NCBI RefSeq assembly: GCF_004664715.2
Contig: NC_051071.1
Coordinates: forward strand, 93,110,936-93,174,935
Source: Peromyscus leucopus
Lineage: Eukaryota > Chordata > Mammalia > Rodentia > Cricetidae
DNA length: 64,000 nt
Direction: 5' to 3'
Under the pieces are notes generated by a model. That model did no database searches. It saw only the letters and a program-made list of their open reading frames with translations, and was not told the DNA's origin. This document shows, in pieces, positions 1-39,763 of this stretch. Within the stretch, counting starts at the first letter, position 1. Every line of letters begins with the position of its first letter. The position numbers were made by a program, and so were the translations under genes.

Positions 1-161
1 ATGGAATGCTGAGTTTGGAGGGGTAGAAATGCAGTTGAGATTATGGAGTCAGAAAAGCCTGTCTGAGGAAATTAGTCAAAAAGATACTATTAGGATGAGT
101 AGGAAGGTTGGCAGAAAGGACCCAAAGTGCTTAAGTCTGTGGCTGGACTGAATTTTAAAAA

Positions 162-378
162 AGGTTTATTTCATTTTCTGGGTTTGAGTATTTTGCCTGC
201 ATGCATGTATGTGGACTACACATGTGCCCGGTGCCTGCAGAGGGCAGACGAGGCTGTTGTATCCCCCAGGGCTGGAGTTACAGGTGGTTGCGTACTGTCA
301 TGTGAATGCTGGAAACTGATGCTGGGTTGTCTGCAACAGTGTCAAGTGCTCTTTACTGAGCAATCTAGCAAGCCCCTA
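162..378 (-). mobile_element. B3/B2-type SINE
   Basis: Reverse complement of a tRNA-derived rodent SINE. The gcctgcatgcatgtatgt tail region, a ggagttacaggtggttg-like middle and a degraded head ending near caagcccc are recognisable. Confidence 0.7.
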
Positions 379-981
379 GATTTTTTTTAAAATTTCTTTT
401 TTTATTTTTAAACTACTCTTCCATTTGGCTTCTCTGGTCCAGTGTAATTTAGGGGTAAGCCAGTTACTGGCAAAGGTTGTGCTTGAGCATATTCCACATT
501 AAGGTATCCACCCAAGGCTCATGTGTGCTCTGGACACTTGACTATTCAAGTAGTTTTCATGACTCTGGCTGACTGTTTAATCAAGAACTCCTTCTCAGCC
601 GGAAGTAGTAATTTTGGCTGTCTCTAAGTTTCCAGATTCCCAGAATTACATAGATACTTTAAAAACTTGTCCATAATTGTCTTCTTTCCCAGAGCCCCTT
701 TTTAGATTTCAAATTAATATCTTACTTGTCACAGCCAGCTGTAATGGAGCCATTATCAGATCAGGTAGAGAAGGAAGGAAATAGGACAAACCACAGGTAC
801 AGGTTTCCTTGAGCGTGACTGTACAACTTATTGCATAATTTTGGTGACTGAAAGTTTCAAAACAATTGCTTTTGATAGTTTTTGTTGGTTTTCCATTGCT
901 CTTGGGGGGTAGGGGTGGGGATTTGCCAAGCTGGTCATTCTGCCACTCTGAAAGTCTGGTTGATTTATAGTTACATATTTG

Positions 982-1060
982 GCTAGTGATAAAACTCAAC
1001 AGTAGAGCGCTTGCCTACCATATGTATACCACTGAGTTCAAGCCCTAGAGCCTAAAAATA
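982..1060 (+). mobile_element. ID (BC1-like) SINE
   Basis: agtagagcgcttgcctacca and a following gagttcaagccc match the A- and B-box part of the tRNA-Ala-derived ID element; a short A-rich tail follows. Confidence 0.65.
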
Positions 1061-1591
1061 AAGTTTGCATTTATTTGCCACTGAAGAAATCTTACTAGAA
1101 TTCTATAGGCATAACAAAGATTCCTGTTTCTTTTCACCACAAGTCTCTGGCTATTATCTTAGGTCGTGGTATACCTCCAAATCATGAAAGTTCATTACTA
1201 TTACTGTGGCCTGGTAGGTTCTGTGGTAAAGTGGGGAGAGTATTGACTCCACTATATATCAGAAAGACAGGATATTTCACACCCACCATTTATTGTATGG
1301 TGCAACATTGTGGGTAGGGTTTGATGTTCCACTGAAATTCCTGGCCCATTTCACTTTGACAACTCTATACAGGCAGAGTTTTCTCTTATTTTTTTAAAAT
1401 AGATATTAGATTTGCTTGATTGTTAGGGTTTGTGTGTTAGAGTTAATGAGCTGCTTGTCACATAGAGCAAGTTAAATCTTACTTGGAACACTGACAAAGG
1501 GTCTGAACATACAGGTTCATGTTTTCAATGTATAGACATACACATTAGCATTAACTCAGGAATTAACCCATAGCTTCTGTGACTGACTGTG

Positions 1592-1696
1592 GTAGGTTCC
1601 CAAATGCAGAATAGAAGATCAGGAAGGGTGCCATAGCAGCGGAGCTCCAGCACCGAATGAGAGGGCTCTCCACATGGGCAAAAGGGAGGCAACAAC
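1592..1696 (+). repeat. Duplicated segment, copy 1
   Basis: 1613-1696 is almost identical to 2538-2622: one substitution and one 1-bp indel in about 85 bp. A weaker match continues upstream around ccaaatgca. It does not match a SINE I recognise. Confidence 0.85.
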
Positions 1697-1940
1697 AGAA
1701 GGATTGCCTGAACTGTGTTTATTAAATAATCAAACCTTCATTATTGAGTTTGATGTTTTTGTCCAAAATCTGTGTTCTGTTTTCACCACCGCACCTGCCC
1801 ACTTGCTGTCCAAGTCTCAGTCTCCAGTATAGGGTCTACTGTAGGTCTCTACCCCTCTGTGTGACCTCCAAGTGATCTTCCTGTCTCCTGTGCTGCATTT
1901 TTGGATCTGTGATCTAAGTCTTGAATGTTTCTTCCTGCAG

Positions 1941-30606
<28,666 letters not shown>

Positions 30607-30800
30607 GTGGAGACAGATACTTGGAGCTGATGCACTTTTCAGTCACTGTTTGTATCATGGATTTGAATATTGAAACTGCCTCCATTCAAGATCATTCTGG
30701 GGGTGGGGGGAGACGTGAAGCCTATGAAATTAGTGGATAACTTAATTTTACTTGGATTGAAATTAAATGGTAGATTAATAAAAGACCACTTTAAATATTT
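30607..30800 (+). other. PIGG: PIGG 3' untranslated region, proposed
   Basis: Sequence between the stop codon and the first good polyadenylation signal. It contains no repeat I recognise. ATTAAA at 30762-30767 and AATAAA at 30777-30782 would place the transcript end near 30800. Longer transcripts cannot be excluded. Confidence 0.6.
30777..30782 (+). terminator. PIGG: Candidate PIGG polyadenylation signal AATAAA
   Basis: A canonical hexamer 171 bp after the stop codon, with the variant ATTAAA 15 bp before it. It is the first canonical signal downstream of the coding region. Confidence 0.6.
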
Positions 30801-31094
30801 AAGTATCAAATTTTCCCTATTTACAATCAGATACTCTGAGATTTTCATTTTCTCTAGGTGAGTTGTGACTATATATGTTTAAATTGATGGAAACAAGGTT
30901 CTGGACTTTATCATATATGTATTAATCTCAGAGAGCCCAGGAGCCCTGTGTGAAAAGGTGTGCCTGCTACAGGGGCTACATCCTAAGAGCTCTTAAACCA
31001 GAGGTCCCCAAAATGTTTCAGTTTATGTGGATTATGTTTATCAATGTTGATAGCACTTGAAATGAAAACTAATCATTTCAAAACATTATTTATT

Positions 31095-31225
31095 TAAAAA
31101 TGATCTGTTGGTGGACAAGGTGGAACACTCTTACATAATACCAGTACTCAAGAAGGCAAAATCAAGAATATTATGATTTCTAGGCTGCTTGGGATACATA
31201 GGTCAGACCTTGTCCTAACTCCCAC
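31095..31225 (+). mobile_element. Old B1-like SINE
   Basis: Very diverged: gtggacaaggtggaacac, taccagtactcaagaaggca and gaccttgtcc in order. It lies downstream of PIGG. Confidence 0.45.
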
Positions 31226-31515
31226 CTCCAATAAAAACTAGTGCACATTAATATAACAAAATAACTATTTTCCAAAAAACATTTAATGAGAAAAATAGCA
31301 TTGTTTTTATGTTTTTGCAGATGTCTTAAATGACCCACTCAATTGAAAATAGTTGGAATCTACATTTGATCTATTGTAATTTATGTTTGAAAAATAAGAA
31401 AACCAACCTCACTCAAACCTGTGTTTGGAAAAGTGTGGAGTATAACTGCCTCTTCTCTGTCAGCTTAAATATTTTGATACCAAAACAAAAATTGGCAAGT
31501 GGTATATAGGGTTTT
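31226..31515. other. Intergenic, nothing recognised
   Basis: AT-rich sequence with no exon or clear repeat. Confidence 0.6.
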
Positions 31516-31517
31516 AT

Positions 31518-31640
31518 TGATTGTTGTTGTTATTTGAGACAGGATCTCTGTAGCCTAAGCTGGCCTCAAATTTTTGATCCTGCCTCAGCCTCCCAAGTGT
31601 TAGGATTACATGTGTGCATACTGTGCCTGGTTGTAGATGT
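31518..31640 (-). mobile_element. B1 SINE, diverged
   Basis: tttgagacaggatctctgta, a short ctggcctcaaatttttgatc and cctcccaagtgttaggatta in order. Confidence 0.75.
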
Positions 31641-31789
31641 TAGCTCTTCCAAGTTGGTTGGACTAAAATGGAGGAAGGGAGGTTGTCTGTGTGTGCAGGT
31701 TAAACTGATGATCTGGCTAGGGTCTTCTTTTTCACAGTTTGAATATCTCTCAGCCATGTCATATTTAGGAGCCTAACTTGGGCCAGTAG

Positions 31790-32178
31790 AATTGTTTCTA
31801 CACCACCGTGGACCTGCTGACACAAAACTGACCTGCCAGGCAAGATATGCCTCTAATACAGTAGTTGCATGGATGTTAGGGTGGCCACCAACCACTATAT
31901 GATTGGACATGAAGCCTCTTCTACATCATGCTATGAACCTGGTCAAAAGCCCATGGCCAGAAAGGTTATAAGCTCTACAAGAAAACCTAGTGTTTTGCAA
32001 GATGGACATGTTATCACACTGTCTTTGAAATATTTATGTTTAAAATTACGGCTGCTCTCAACCTTGGTCAGAGAAGCTACAATTTTTGCAGTGGGCAGTA
32101 GTTAATGCAGAGACTTATAACTGGTCAAAATGTGGAGGATGATTGATTTTTGAATGCTCAGTCCTAAGTGGACCATCT

Positions 32179-32234
<56 letters not shown>

Positions 32235-32706
32235 CACACCAAGAATCAAGTAACATTGTGGAAGAGCAAACAGAAGGAATGCAAGGGTTGGGGGATGGGA
32301 AGGGGTGTCTTCTGAAAGGACATAGTTGTTGTGCTCATGAACCATAGCAGTTGTGGTTATCCACCCAAGACCTGCACAAGATTGAGGTCCTTGACGTTCT
32401 CACATGGATACGGAAGGAGCACTTGAGGTACCACCCTTAGCTGGGGAGCTGTTGTCAGTGGGTACTGGAGGAGGAGTCATTCTTCTTCAGAGATACAGCT
32501 ACTAATAAGTTGCCCATGATCTGTTAAATAACCACATATACATATAAGCAACCCTAATTAAACTCTGTGTTATTAAGGGAAACAGAAGTGAACAGAGGAG
32601 AATGTTGAGAAGATTTCCAGAGGAAAGTAGGGGGAGTATGAGAGAGGGGCAGAGGATAAAAATGGTCAAAATACATTATATAGATATATGAAATTATTAA
32701 AGACTA
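31790..32706 (+). mobile_element. Rodent L1 3' UTR fragment
   Basis: Blocks such as accaccgtggacctgctgac, caaccactatatgattggac, gaacctggtcaaaagcccat and cacccaagacctgcacaaga match my memory of Lx-type L1 3' ends. A (CA)n tract lies inside. No ORF2 coding is left. Confidence 0.6.
32182..32232. repeat. (CA)n microsatellite
   Basis: About 25 uninterrupted CA units inside the L1-derived segment. Confidence 0.98.
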
Positions 32707-33630
32707 AATACAGTATTTTAAAAGGGTAAGTTGGGGTAAGTGTGTATATATGCTAAAGTATATATAATATAGCTTGTAAATATAAAAGGGAAAAGAAAAA
32801 TCCACAGTATATTTGCTTTTATAAAAAATTTTATTATAGTCTCACTATCTATTTTCCAGAGGAAACAAATAATATGATTTTTTGTTGTTTACATATTAAA
32901 ATTTCGTAGATGCTTCAATAAAAAGGCTGCATAACACCATGACATTTACTTTTGTGGGGCTTTTGTTTGTTTGTTTGTTTGTTGTTTTTTTTGCGGGGGT
33001 TTTGGTTTTGTTGCAAATGTTAGGGGTCAAACTCAAGACCTTGCCCATGCTAAGTTAGCAGCAAGACCTGAAGCGAGGCTTTTATGGGCAAGGCCTCCAT
33101 GAACAATAAATTAACTGGAAAATTGGAAAAGACTTTGTCCGGTTTGCCTTAGTTAAGCATAGCTATTCTGATATGTTCAGTGTCTAAACCCACTTCTTAA
33201 TTATTAGGTCCTTCAAGATCAGCTTTCCTAAAAGATCCATGTATTCAACTAACTTCTTAAGTTTTTCTATACCCTGGTATTTTAGAAAAGATAGGGCATG
33301 AATATCTCCTTGTGGGCCCAATAGACTCCTCTCCCTTTCCAAATCAAATTGGCTTTCTCCTCCTTCTTTGATGCTTGGGACCCTTGCATTTTCCTCATAT
33401 TTCTGCTTCCTTTTCATCACTTTACCTAACCCAAGGCTTTTGGAAATAGTAGCAGAGAAGTTCATTTTTAGGTAGGAGGAAGAGGTAGGTGAAAAATACG
33501 AATAGTTTTCTTTTCTTTCTTTCTTATTCTTTCAGTGTAATGAAAAGGAAACATAAACACATCTCAGTTGTCCCTTCATGTACATCATGAATGCACTTTT
33601 TAATCTTGTGAACAGTGATGTATAAAGTAA
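32707..33630. other. Intergenic, no gene recognised
   Basis: AT-rich. A TTTG tract lies near 32966-32985. On the - strand a 93-codon frame (33465-33184) has balanced, protein-like composition but no family I recognise. Confidence 0.55.
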
Positions 33631-33638
33631 TTCTGAAG

Positions 33639-33702
33639 CTGGGTGTGGTGATATATGTCTGTAATACCAGCACTTGAGAGATTGAGGTAGAATGATCAAA
33701 AG
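33639..33702 (+). mobile_element. B1 SINE 5' fragment
   Basis: gctgggtgtggtgatatatg and ccagcacttgagagattgag are the first third of a B1. Confidence 0.65.
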
Positions 33703-33734
33703 TTTTGTTTGTTTGCTTTTTAATATATTTTATT

Positions 33735-33900
33735 ATTTTTTTAAATTACAGGTAGCTTATGGGTTTGTGCATGTGAGTGCATGTACCTGGAAAGGCCAGA
33801 TGGTGTTGGGTCCCTTGGAGCTGGACTTAGAAGGTTTTGAGCCACCTGATATGAGTGCTGGGAATTGAACTCAGATCCCCTGAGCCATGTCTTCAGCCCC
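33735..33900 (-). mobile_element. B3 SINE
   Basis: ggagctggacttagaaggtt, gtgctgggaattgaactcag and tgagccatgtcttcagcccc: reverse B3. Confidence 0.8.
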
Positions 33901-33919
33901 GATAAAAAATTATTTTCTT

Positions 33920-34012
33920 CTGTTTTTTGAGACAAGGTCTCTCTATGTAGCCTTAGCTCACCTGGAACTTGCTATGTAGACTAGGCTGGCCTCAGACTCC
34001 TAGAAATCCTGG
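33920..34012 (-). mobile_element. B1 SINE fragment
   Basis: tttttgagacaaggtctctc, then gactaggctggcctcagact; the A-box side is missing. Confidence 0.75.
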
Positions 34013-34170
34013 TCAGAAGCTCACCATTACTATTACAACTCCTGGAAACCAGGTGTTACTATTTGTTTTAAGGGGTGGTGATGGCGTGTGTGTGTTGGTG
34101 GGGGGATGCAGAATTAGGCCCATTTGTCATGAAATTTACTGTAAAACTGGGCTAAAGATTTTTTAACTCA

Positions 34171-34331
34171 GCCGGGCGGTGGTGGCGCACGCCTTTAATC
34201 CCAGCACTCGGGAGGCAGAGCCAGGCGGATCTCTGTGAGTTCCAGGCCAGCCTGGGCTACCAAGTGAGATCCAGGAAAGGCGCAAAGCTACACAGAGAAA
34301 CCCTGTCTCGAAAAAACCAAAAAAAAAAAAA
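34171..34331 (+). mobile_element. Young B1 SINE with target-site duplication
   Basis: Near-consensus B1 starting gccgggcggtggtggcgcac, with the cricetid-type middle and an A tail. Flanked by perfect 17-bp copies of aaagattttttaactca at 34154-34170 and 34332-34348. Confidence 0.97.
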
Positions 34332-34436
34332 AAAGATTTTTTAACTCATTAATCTAAACAGATAAAATACAAAATTTAGGGAGAATTCAGTATTTAATCT
34401 TTATGCTTTCACAGTACAGTTTATTTTAATTACTTT

Positions 34437-35636
34437 CTTAGCCTGTAAAATAATGGTTTCCATTATGACATTTCTATTGATGTATGTCATTGTGCTTCCT
34501 CCTATCCATCCCTTTGCTCATCTTTGCTCCCTCCCCCTCTCCTGTTGGTTCATTTCCATACCCCAAAATAGTTTTTCTTCTTTTATGTCAACCAAAATAA
34601 CTTAAAATACAGGTCTTAACAAATGAGGTCCCACTTAACTCCCCAACATAACAGACTATTGCCATTGCTCTTAGTTATCACTTGGAACCTTATGGTAAGA
34701 TCCCATTGCTGATGCACCACGTACTTGAGTCATAAACACTGAGAAATCCAGTGGGCACTGACCTGAAGGCTTTGTCTCTGCTGACTAGCTTTTGTAGTAC
34801 TGGTAGATGCTATGCATTTTATCAGAGGAAAGAAGCCATAGTCTCACCCAGCTGTGAACCTGAAGGCCACAGTAATGACTAGTCTGGCCAGATAGGCCCT
34901 GGTGCAAGAGTGTCATGGGTGTTACCGGAGCAACCAGCCGTTTTCTGAATGGATCTAAGGTGTGCTCCATAAGACGAAACCCACACCTGGTGCCATTGAT
35001 GAGGCCTAGAACTTGTGGCCAAACAGGTCATGGTCTTTAAGGGAGAACTTACTATTATTATTCTGCTAAATAGACATAGGGTTAAAATAACTCCTGATAA
35101 CATATTGCTGTATTCATAGATCAGTGCATCTCTCAGTAGTCATTGGAGAAGCCGCTTGTGGTAGATGACAATTAACACAGAAACCCAAAACTGGTCAGCA
35201 TGCAGAGAATAAGACTGCAGGATGCTCAGCCCTAAATGGAACATCTGCATCACACCCCTCTCCCCAGAGGTCAGGGATCTTCATGAAATAGGGGGTGGGA
35301 GACTTTTGTTAGCTCAAGCCAGATGAAATCCAAACATGGAGAAGGTGGGCCCCAAGTCCCACCAGTAGCTGAGGGTTGAGAGCCCATTGGCATTTGATAA
35401 CTGCTGGGAGAGGGAGAGTCAACTTACCTTACCTACCAAGTCACCCCTGGTAGGTCATCCATACTCCAGAGCAGGACCCACTCCCAAGAGTAGTTGGGAA
35501 ACACAAATTCAATAAGTTTTTAAAAGAGCAGGGCAGGGGGAGAGGAACAAAATATGAAGTTGTGTGGGAAGGGAGGTAAGTGTGGATCTGAGAGGAGCTG
35601 GGGTGGATATAATCAAAATACATAGTATGAAATTTT
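34437..35636. mobile_element. L1-derived segment, mosaic
   Basis: From about 34600 the + strand resembles rodent L1 3' UTR (caaacaggtcatggtcttta, tctcagtagtcattggagaa, gctgagggttgagagcccat). The first about 130 bp look like an L1 end in the opposite orientation, so an inversion or two insertions are likely. Confidence 0.5.
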
Positions 35637-35850
35637 CAGGGCTGGAGAGATGGCTCACTGGCTGCTCTTCCAGAGGACCTGAGTTCAATACCCTGCACCC
35701 ACATGGAAGTTTATAACTGCCTATAATTCCAGACCCAGAGGATCTGATGCTGTCTTCTGGCCTTTGTGGGCACAGCATTCATGTGGTGCACAGACATGCA
35801 TGCAAGCAAAACACCCATACACATAAAAAAATAAAAATAAATTTTCAAAG
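35637..35850 (+). mobile_element. B3 SINE
   Basis: gggctggagagatggctcac, a full body with ccagaggatctgatgctgtc, then an aaaaataaaaataaat tail. Confidence 0.9.
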
Positions 35851-35867
35851 ACTTAAATATGATTATT

Positions 35868-36008
35868 TCAGTTTTTTGAGACAAGGTTTCTCTGTGTAGC
35901 CTTCTGGAACTCACTCTGTAGACCAGGCTGACCTTGAACTCATAGAGATCCACCTGCCTCTGCCTCTTCAGTGCTGGGATTCAAGGTGTGCACCATCACT
36001 ACCCAGCT
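35868..36008 (-). mobile_element. B1 SINE
   Basis: Reverse B1 from ttttgagacaaggtttctct to caccatcactacccagct. Confidence 0.9.
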
Positions 36009-36124
36009 TAAAATATTACTTAAAAAAAAAAAATCGGGCCTTGGACATTTTTTCATGAGTATCATTGCTAGAGAGTAAATTGTACCTTCTCATTGTTCTG
36101 TTATTATAAATAAAGGAATGGAGG

Positions 36125-36410
36125 GAAGCACTCCCTGCAAGCACAAGGACTGAGTTTGACCTCACAATCTACATAAAAGTGTTTGGCATGGTGGTCAGGT
36201 TTGTAGTCCCCCTGGGGTGGAGCAGACAGGATCTCTGCGGCTGCCTAGCGAGTCAGCGCAGCCTAATCGAGCTTTGGGCCAGTGTAAGACCCTGTCTCAA
36301 AGGAGGAAGACAGCCTGCTGAGGATTTATCTCTGATTTCCACTTCACAAACACGTGTCTATATGCACCTGAACCACAGGAACATACACATACGCATACAT
36401 AAAAAACATT
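36125..36410 (+). mobile_element. B4/RSINE-like SINE
   Basis: Contains a tRNA-like start, ggcatggtggtcaggtttgt, ccagtgtaagaccctgtctc and a CA-rich tail, the layout of compound B4-type elements. Confidence 0.5.
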
Positions 36411-36434
36411 GATAGGACTAGATATTTTTTCTTT

Positions 36435-36583
36435 TTCATTTTTTTTCTATACAGTGTTTCTCTCTGTAGCCCAGGCTGTACTGGAACTCACTTTGTAGAC
36501 CAGGCTGGCCTCAAATTCAGAGATCTGCCTGCCTCTGCCTCCCCAATGCTGGGATCAAAGGGGTGTGCCACCATGCTTGGCTC
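36435..36583 (-). mobile_element. B1 SINE
   Basis: Reverse B1: gtttctctctgtagcccagg to gtgccaccatgcttggct. Confidence 0.9.
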
Positions 36584-37264
36584 AATACCTATTTCTGATT
36601 AACAACAATCATGATAAAACTCAGCAAGCTAAAGTCAGAAGAAACTTCCTTAATTTATTTAAATGTGTCTACTGAGAATCCCAGCAAATCTGTCATGACC
36701 ACTAACCTCAGAGACCTTGGACCTGCACCCCTTACCTTCTCTGCTCAGGTGTGTGTAGATCCTAGCAAGAGCAGTGAGAACAGAAGACACACTGAGGGTT
36801 TGAAAGTCATGAAAGAATTATCACTACTCACAGGTGATAGGGAAATAGATTACTAAAAAGAAATTCAAGGCTGTTTACAAAAATCAGCACATCAGGTCAT
36901 TAATAGTCTTCAAACCAGCACCAAGAAAATATAAAATGTAAATGATGATCTGAGTAACTGCAGATGGACCCATGGAAAGATGGGGAATTTGAATTGTCCA
37001 GAAAGCATTCTACCCACAAAAACTTAAAGCCCGCTCAGTTCTAGGCTGTCGAGGTGGAGCACCATGAAGTCTAAGACAGTCTCATCCATATAGGGACGTG
37101 CCAGGAGCACTAAGAACATTTGAAAGTAGAATATTGGATTTCATTGGCAAAAAGTATGGGATGAACATGGAAAACAGTGCTATGAACAACTTAGAAATAG
37201 TATGTTTAATAAAGGTTAAAAGGTCACAAATGACACATTTATATCTACAGATGCAGATACACAT

Positions 37265-37945
37265 GTGGAATATTAAGATGTGTTACATTTGTTTCTGCTG
37301 TGGAACATTTGTTTTAATGATTCAAAGATGTGCTGCATTCTTTTATGTTGTATTTGTTTAACTCTGAAGCTGTGTTACTGTGCCTGTCTAAAACACCTGA
37401 TCATTCTAAGAAAGAGCTAAATGACCAAGGTACGAGAAAGGATAGGTGGAACTGGCAGGCAGAGAGAATAAATAGAAGGAGAAATTTGGGAAGCAAGAGA
37501 GATCAAGGAGCAGGGCTGGAGAGATGACTCAGGTTAAGAGCACTGGCTGCTCTTCCAGAGGTCCTGAGTTCAATTCCCAGCAACCACATGACGACTCACA
37601 ACCATCTGTAATGAGATCTGGTGCCCTCTTCTGGCCTGCAAGGATACATGCAGGCAGAACACTGTATACAACAGAAAGGAAACTTAAAAAAAGAGAGAAA
37701 GATCAAGGAGCAAGAAAAGAAGAGGCCAACCACCGAGCCATACAGCCAGCCATGGAGATTACAGAAATAAGAAAAAGAAAAGGCCCAGAGGCAAAAGGTA
37801 AATGGGGCAATTTAAGTTAAGGAAAGCTGGCAAGAAACAAGCCAAGCTAAGGTCAGGCATTTATAAGAAAGAATAAGCCTCAAATTTATTTGGGAGCTGG
37901 GTGTTGGGCTCCCCAAAAGAGTAAAGAAAATAACCAACAACACAC
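37265..37945 (+). mobile_element. Cricetid-type LTR (family B), host of a B2
   Basis: Blocks shared with 48420-48900: gatgtgttgcatttgttt-like repeats, acctgat(c/t)(a/g)(t/g)tctaa, aggataggtggaactggcag, acaagccaagctaaggtcag and aatttatttgggagctgg. No retroviral coding sequence is attached. Confidence 0.65.
37513..37700 (+). mobile_element. B2 SINE with target-site duplication
   Basis: gggctggagagatgactcag through taatgagatctggtgccctc to an A-rich tail. Flanked by gatcaaggagca at 37501-37512 and 37701-37712. It is inserted in the family B LTR. Confidence 0.9.
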
Positions 37946-38117
37946 ACATGGGCATATAATAGTGAAGGATAAAATAAGAGATGTGCTCACATTATAAAGA
38001 AAAATAAATTCCTAAATGGATTAAAGACCTAAATACAAAAAACAAAACAAAACAACAAAAACAATTTCACAAGAAAGGAAGCTTCACGATCAAGAGAATT
38101 TCTTAAGAACAAAACAG

Positions 38118-38276
38118 GCCAGGCGGTGGTGGCTCACGCCTTTAATCCCAGCACTTGGGAGGCAGAGGCAGGTGGATCTCAGTGAGTTCGAGGCCAGCCT
38201 GGTCTCCAAAGTGAGTTCCAGGAAAGGCACAAAGCTACACAGAGAAACCCTGTCTCGAAAAAACAAAACAAAACAA
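38118..38276 (+). mobile_element. Young B1 SINE with target-site duplication
   Basis: Near-consensus B1 with the aaaggcacaaagctacac middle. Flanked by perfect 13-bp copies of aagaacaaaacag at 38105-38117 and 38277-38289. Confidence 0.96.
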
Positions 38277-38474
38277 AAGAACAAAACAGGAAGCATACTC
38301 TTTAAAGAAAAGATTAACAAATGTAATTCATTTTTGCCAAATAAAAAGACAGCTGTGCCTGCAACAAAATATCTGCAAACACTAGGCTAATGTTGGGTAT
38401 CCCAGTGCAGACATGTTGAAGAATGGGATATTAAGAGGGGATAAGGTCATGAGAACTAATCCTAACCCTAAGAC

Positions 38475-38670
38475 TTCATTTCAGAAATGAGTTGTTGAGA
38501 TGATTATCACAGCATGAGTTAGTTATTTCAGATGGGTTAGTTATTGCAAGGTTGAGTTAATTGTAAGGTGTGTGTTTTACTTATTTTAGGATGTGAATTA
38601 ATTATGACAGGGCATGGGTTATTACAGAATCGCTTAGTTATTATGGGATAAGTTAGTTGTTATATGGTAG
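38475..38670. repeat. Imperfect tandem repeat with gttagttatt core
   Basis: The core gagttagttatt and variants recur at irregular intervals of about 20-30 bp (for example near 38516, 38538, 38631 and 38650). It is a degenerate array with no coding frame. Confidence 0.55.
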
Positions 38671-38912
38671 GTGAGTTCTTGCAGGAATGAATTGCTGATA
38701 ACAGCAAATTGTCCTCTTGTTGGCTTGCCTTTCTTCCCTCTACCATAGAATGAAACAGCATGAAGCCCCTCTCCAGTAGCTGCTACCTTGATCTGGGATT
38801 CTCCAGGCTCCAGAACCATGGGTTAATTGATCTATAAAGCACCCCACCCCAAGTATTCTATTACAGTAACAGGAAATAGACTGACAAGTGGTATCTAGAA
38901 TGTGCAATGAAC

Positions 38913-39049
38913 CTGTGGTGGTTTGAATGATAAATGGGCTCATATATTTGAATACTTGGAAGGCTATGGAACCTTTAGAAAGTAGAGCCTTTCTGGAGGA
39001 AGCATGTCACTGAAGGTCAACTTTCAGATTCTCTCTGTCTCTGTCTCTC

Positions 39050-39108
<59 letters not shown>

Positions 39109-39290
39109 TCCCCTTCCCCTCTCCCCCTCTCTTCCTGTGTGCATATAAAATATGATCAGCCAGCTGTCTACTCTCACTACAACACCAAGCCTCTGCCATT
39201 GTGGACTCTAGCCCTCTGGTACTGTAAGCCAAAATAAACTCTTCCTTAAGCTGGTTTTTGGTTGTGATTTTTTTAAATTATAGCAACAAA
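38913..39290 (+). mobile_element. Rodent LTR-like repeat with CT tract
   Basis: Begins gtggtggtttgaatga, with gctcatatatttgaatactt and an end near tgtaagccaaaataaactct. Same family as 45799-46136. A CT tract of about 50 bp expanded inside it. Confidence 0.65.
39053..39104. repeat. (CT)n microsatellite
   Basis: About 52 bp of pure CT with CTGT-interrupted sequence before it. Confidence 0.98.
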
Positions 39291-39339
39291 AAAGATGTAT
39301 TTAATACAGCAACTTCTGTAACTAATACAGAAGTCTTCT

Positions 39340-39680
39340 TTATCAAGTGGAAAGAAACAAATTTTTGAAAGCTAGAAAAAGAGCATAAAATACACTAAAT
39401 GCTCAGTAAAGACACTAACAATTACAGAATGAAAGTGAGGACAAGATACCACTTCACAACATCAAAAAAATGACAAGATTGCTAAGACTAGGAACACCAG
39501 CTACTGAGAGAATTAGGAAATACCCCTTTCCGTGTCTCTATGTAGGAAGCTTCACTGGGCACAGCAATCCTGCAGAATCAGTATTGGTTCATGCAGGAAC
39601 TAAAACATACACACCCTGACCCTCAACCCAGATGTGGCCCAAGAGAAAGCTTGACAGTAAGCAAGACCATGAACAGGAAT
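39340..39680 (+). mobile_element. Degenerate L1 ORF2 3' part
   Basis: gaggacaagataccacttca and the following aatgacaagattgctaagac resemble the conserved late ORF2 region; frames are broken. Confidence 0.5.
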
Positions 39681-39763
39681 CTTGGTGTTTACTGTTGCCA
39701 TGACAAAATACCTAAAACTGGTTATTTTATGCAGTAAAATAGTTTATTTGCTCAAATTTTTGC

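Larger units (their letters stand above)
1..1940. other. PIGG intron upstream of first visible exon (partial)
   Basis: Holds a B3-like SINE (162-378), an ID element (982-1060) and the first copy of a duplicated segment (1592-1696). The rest, including 391-980 and 1080-1590, shows no exon or repeat I recognise. Confidence 0.7.
36600..38420 (+). mobile_element. Degenerate L1 ORF2 segment, split by later insertions
   Basis: tcagaagaaacttccttaat, tactcacaggtgataggg and cctaaatggattaaagacct follow the order of L1 ORF2 blocks but with stops in every frame. An LTR element (37265-37945, itself carrying a B2) and a young B1 (38118-38276) interrupt it. Confidence 0.5.

Noticed and set aside
32182..32232. 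CRISPR-like or other regular arrays
   Set aside because: All regular arrays found are simple microsatellites without unique spacers; the sequence is vertebrate.
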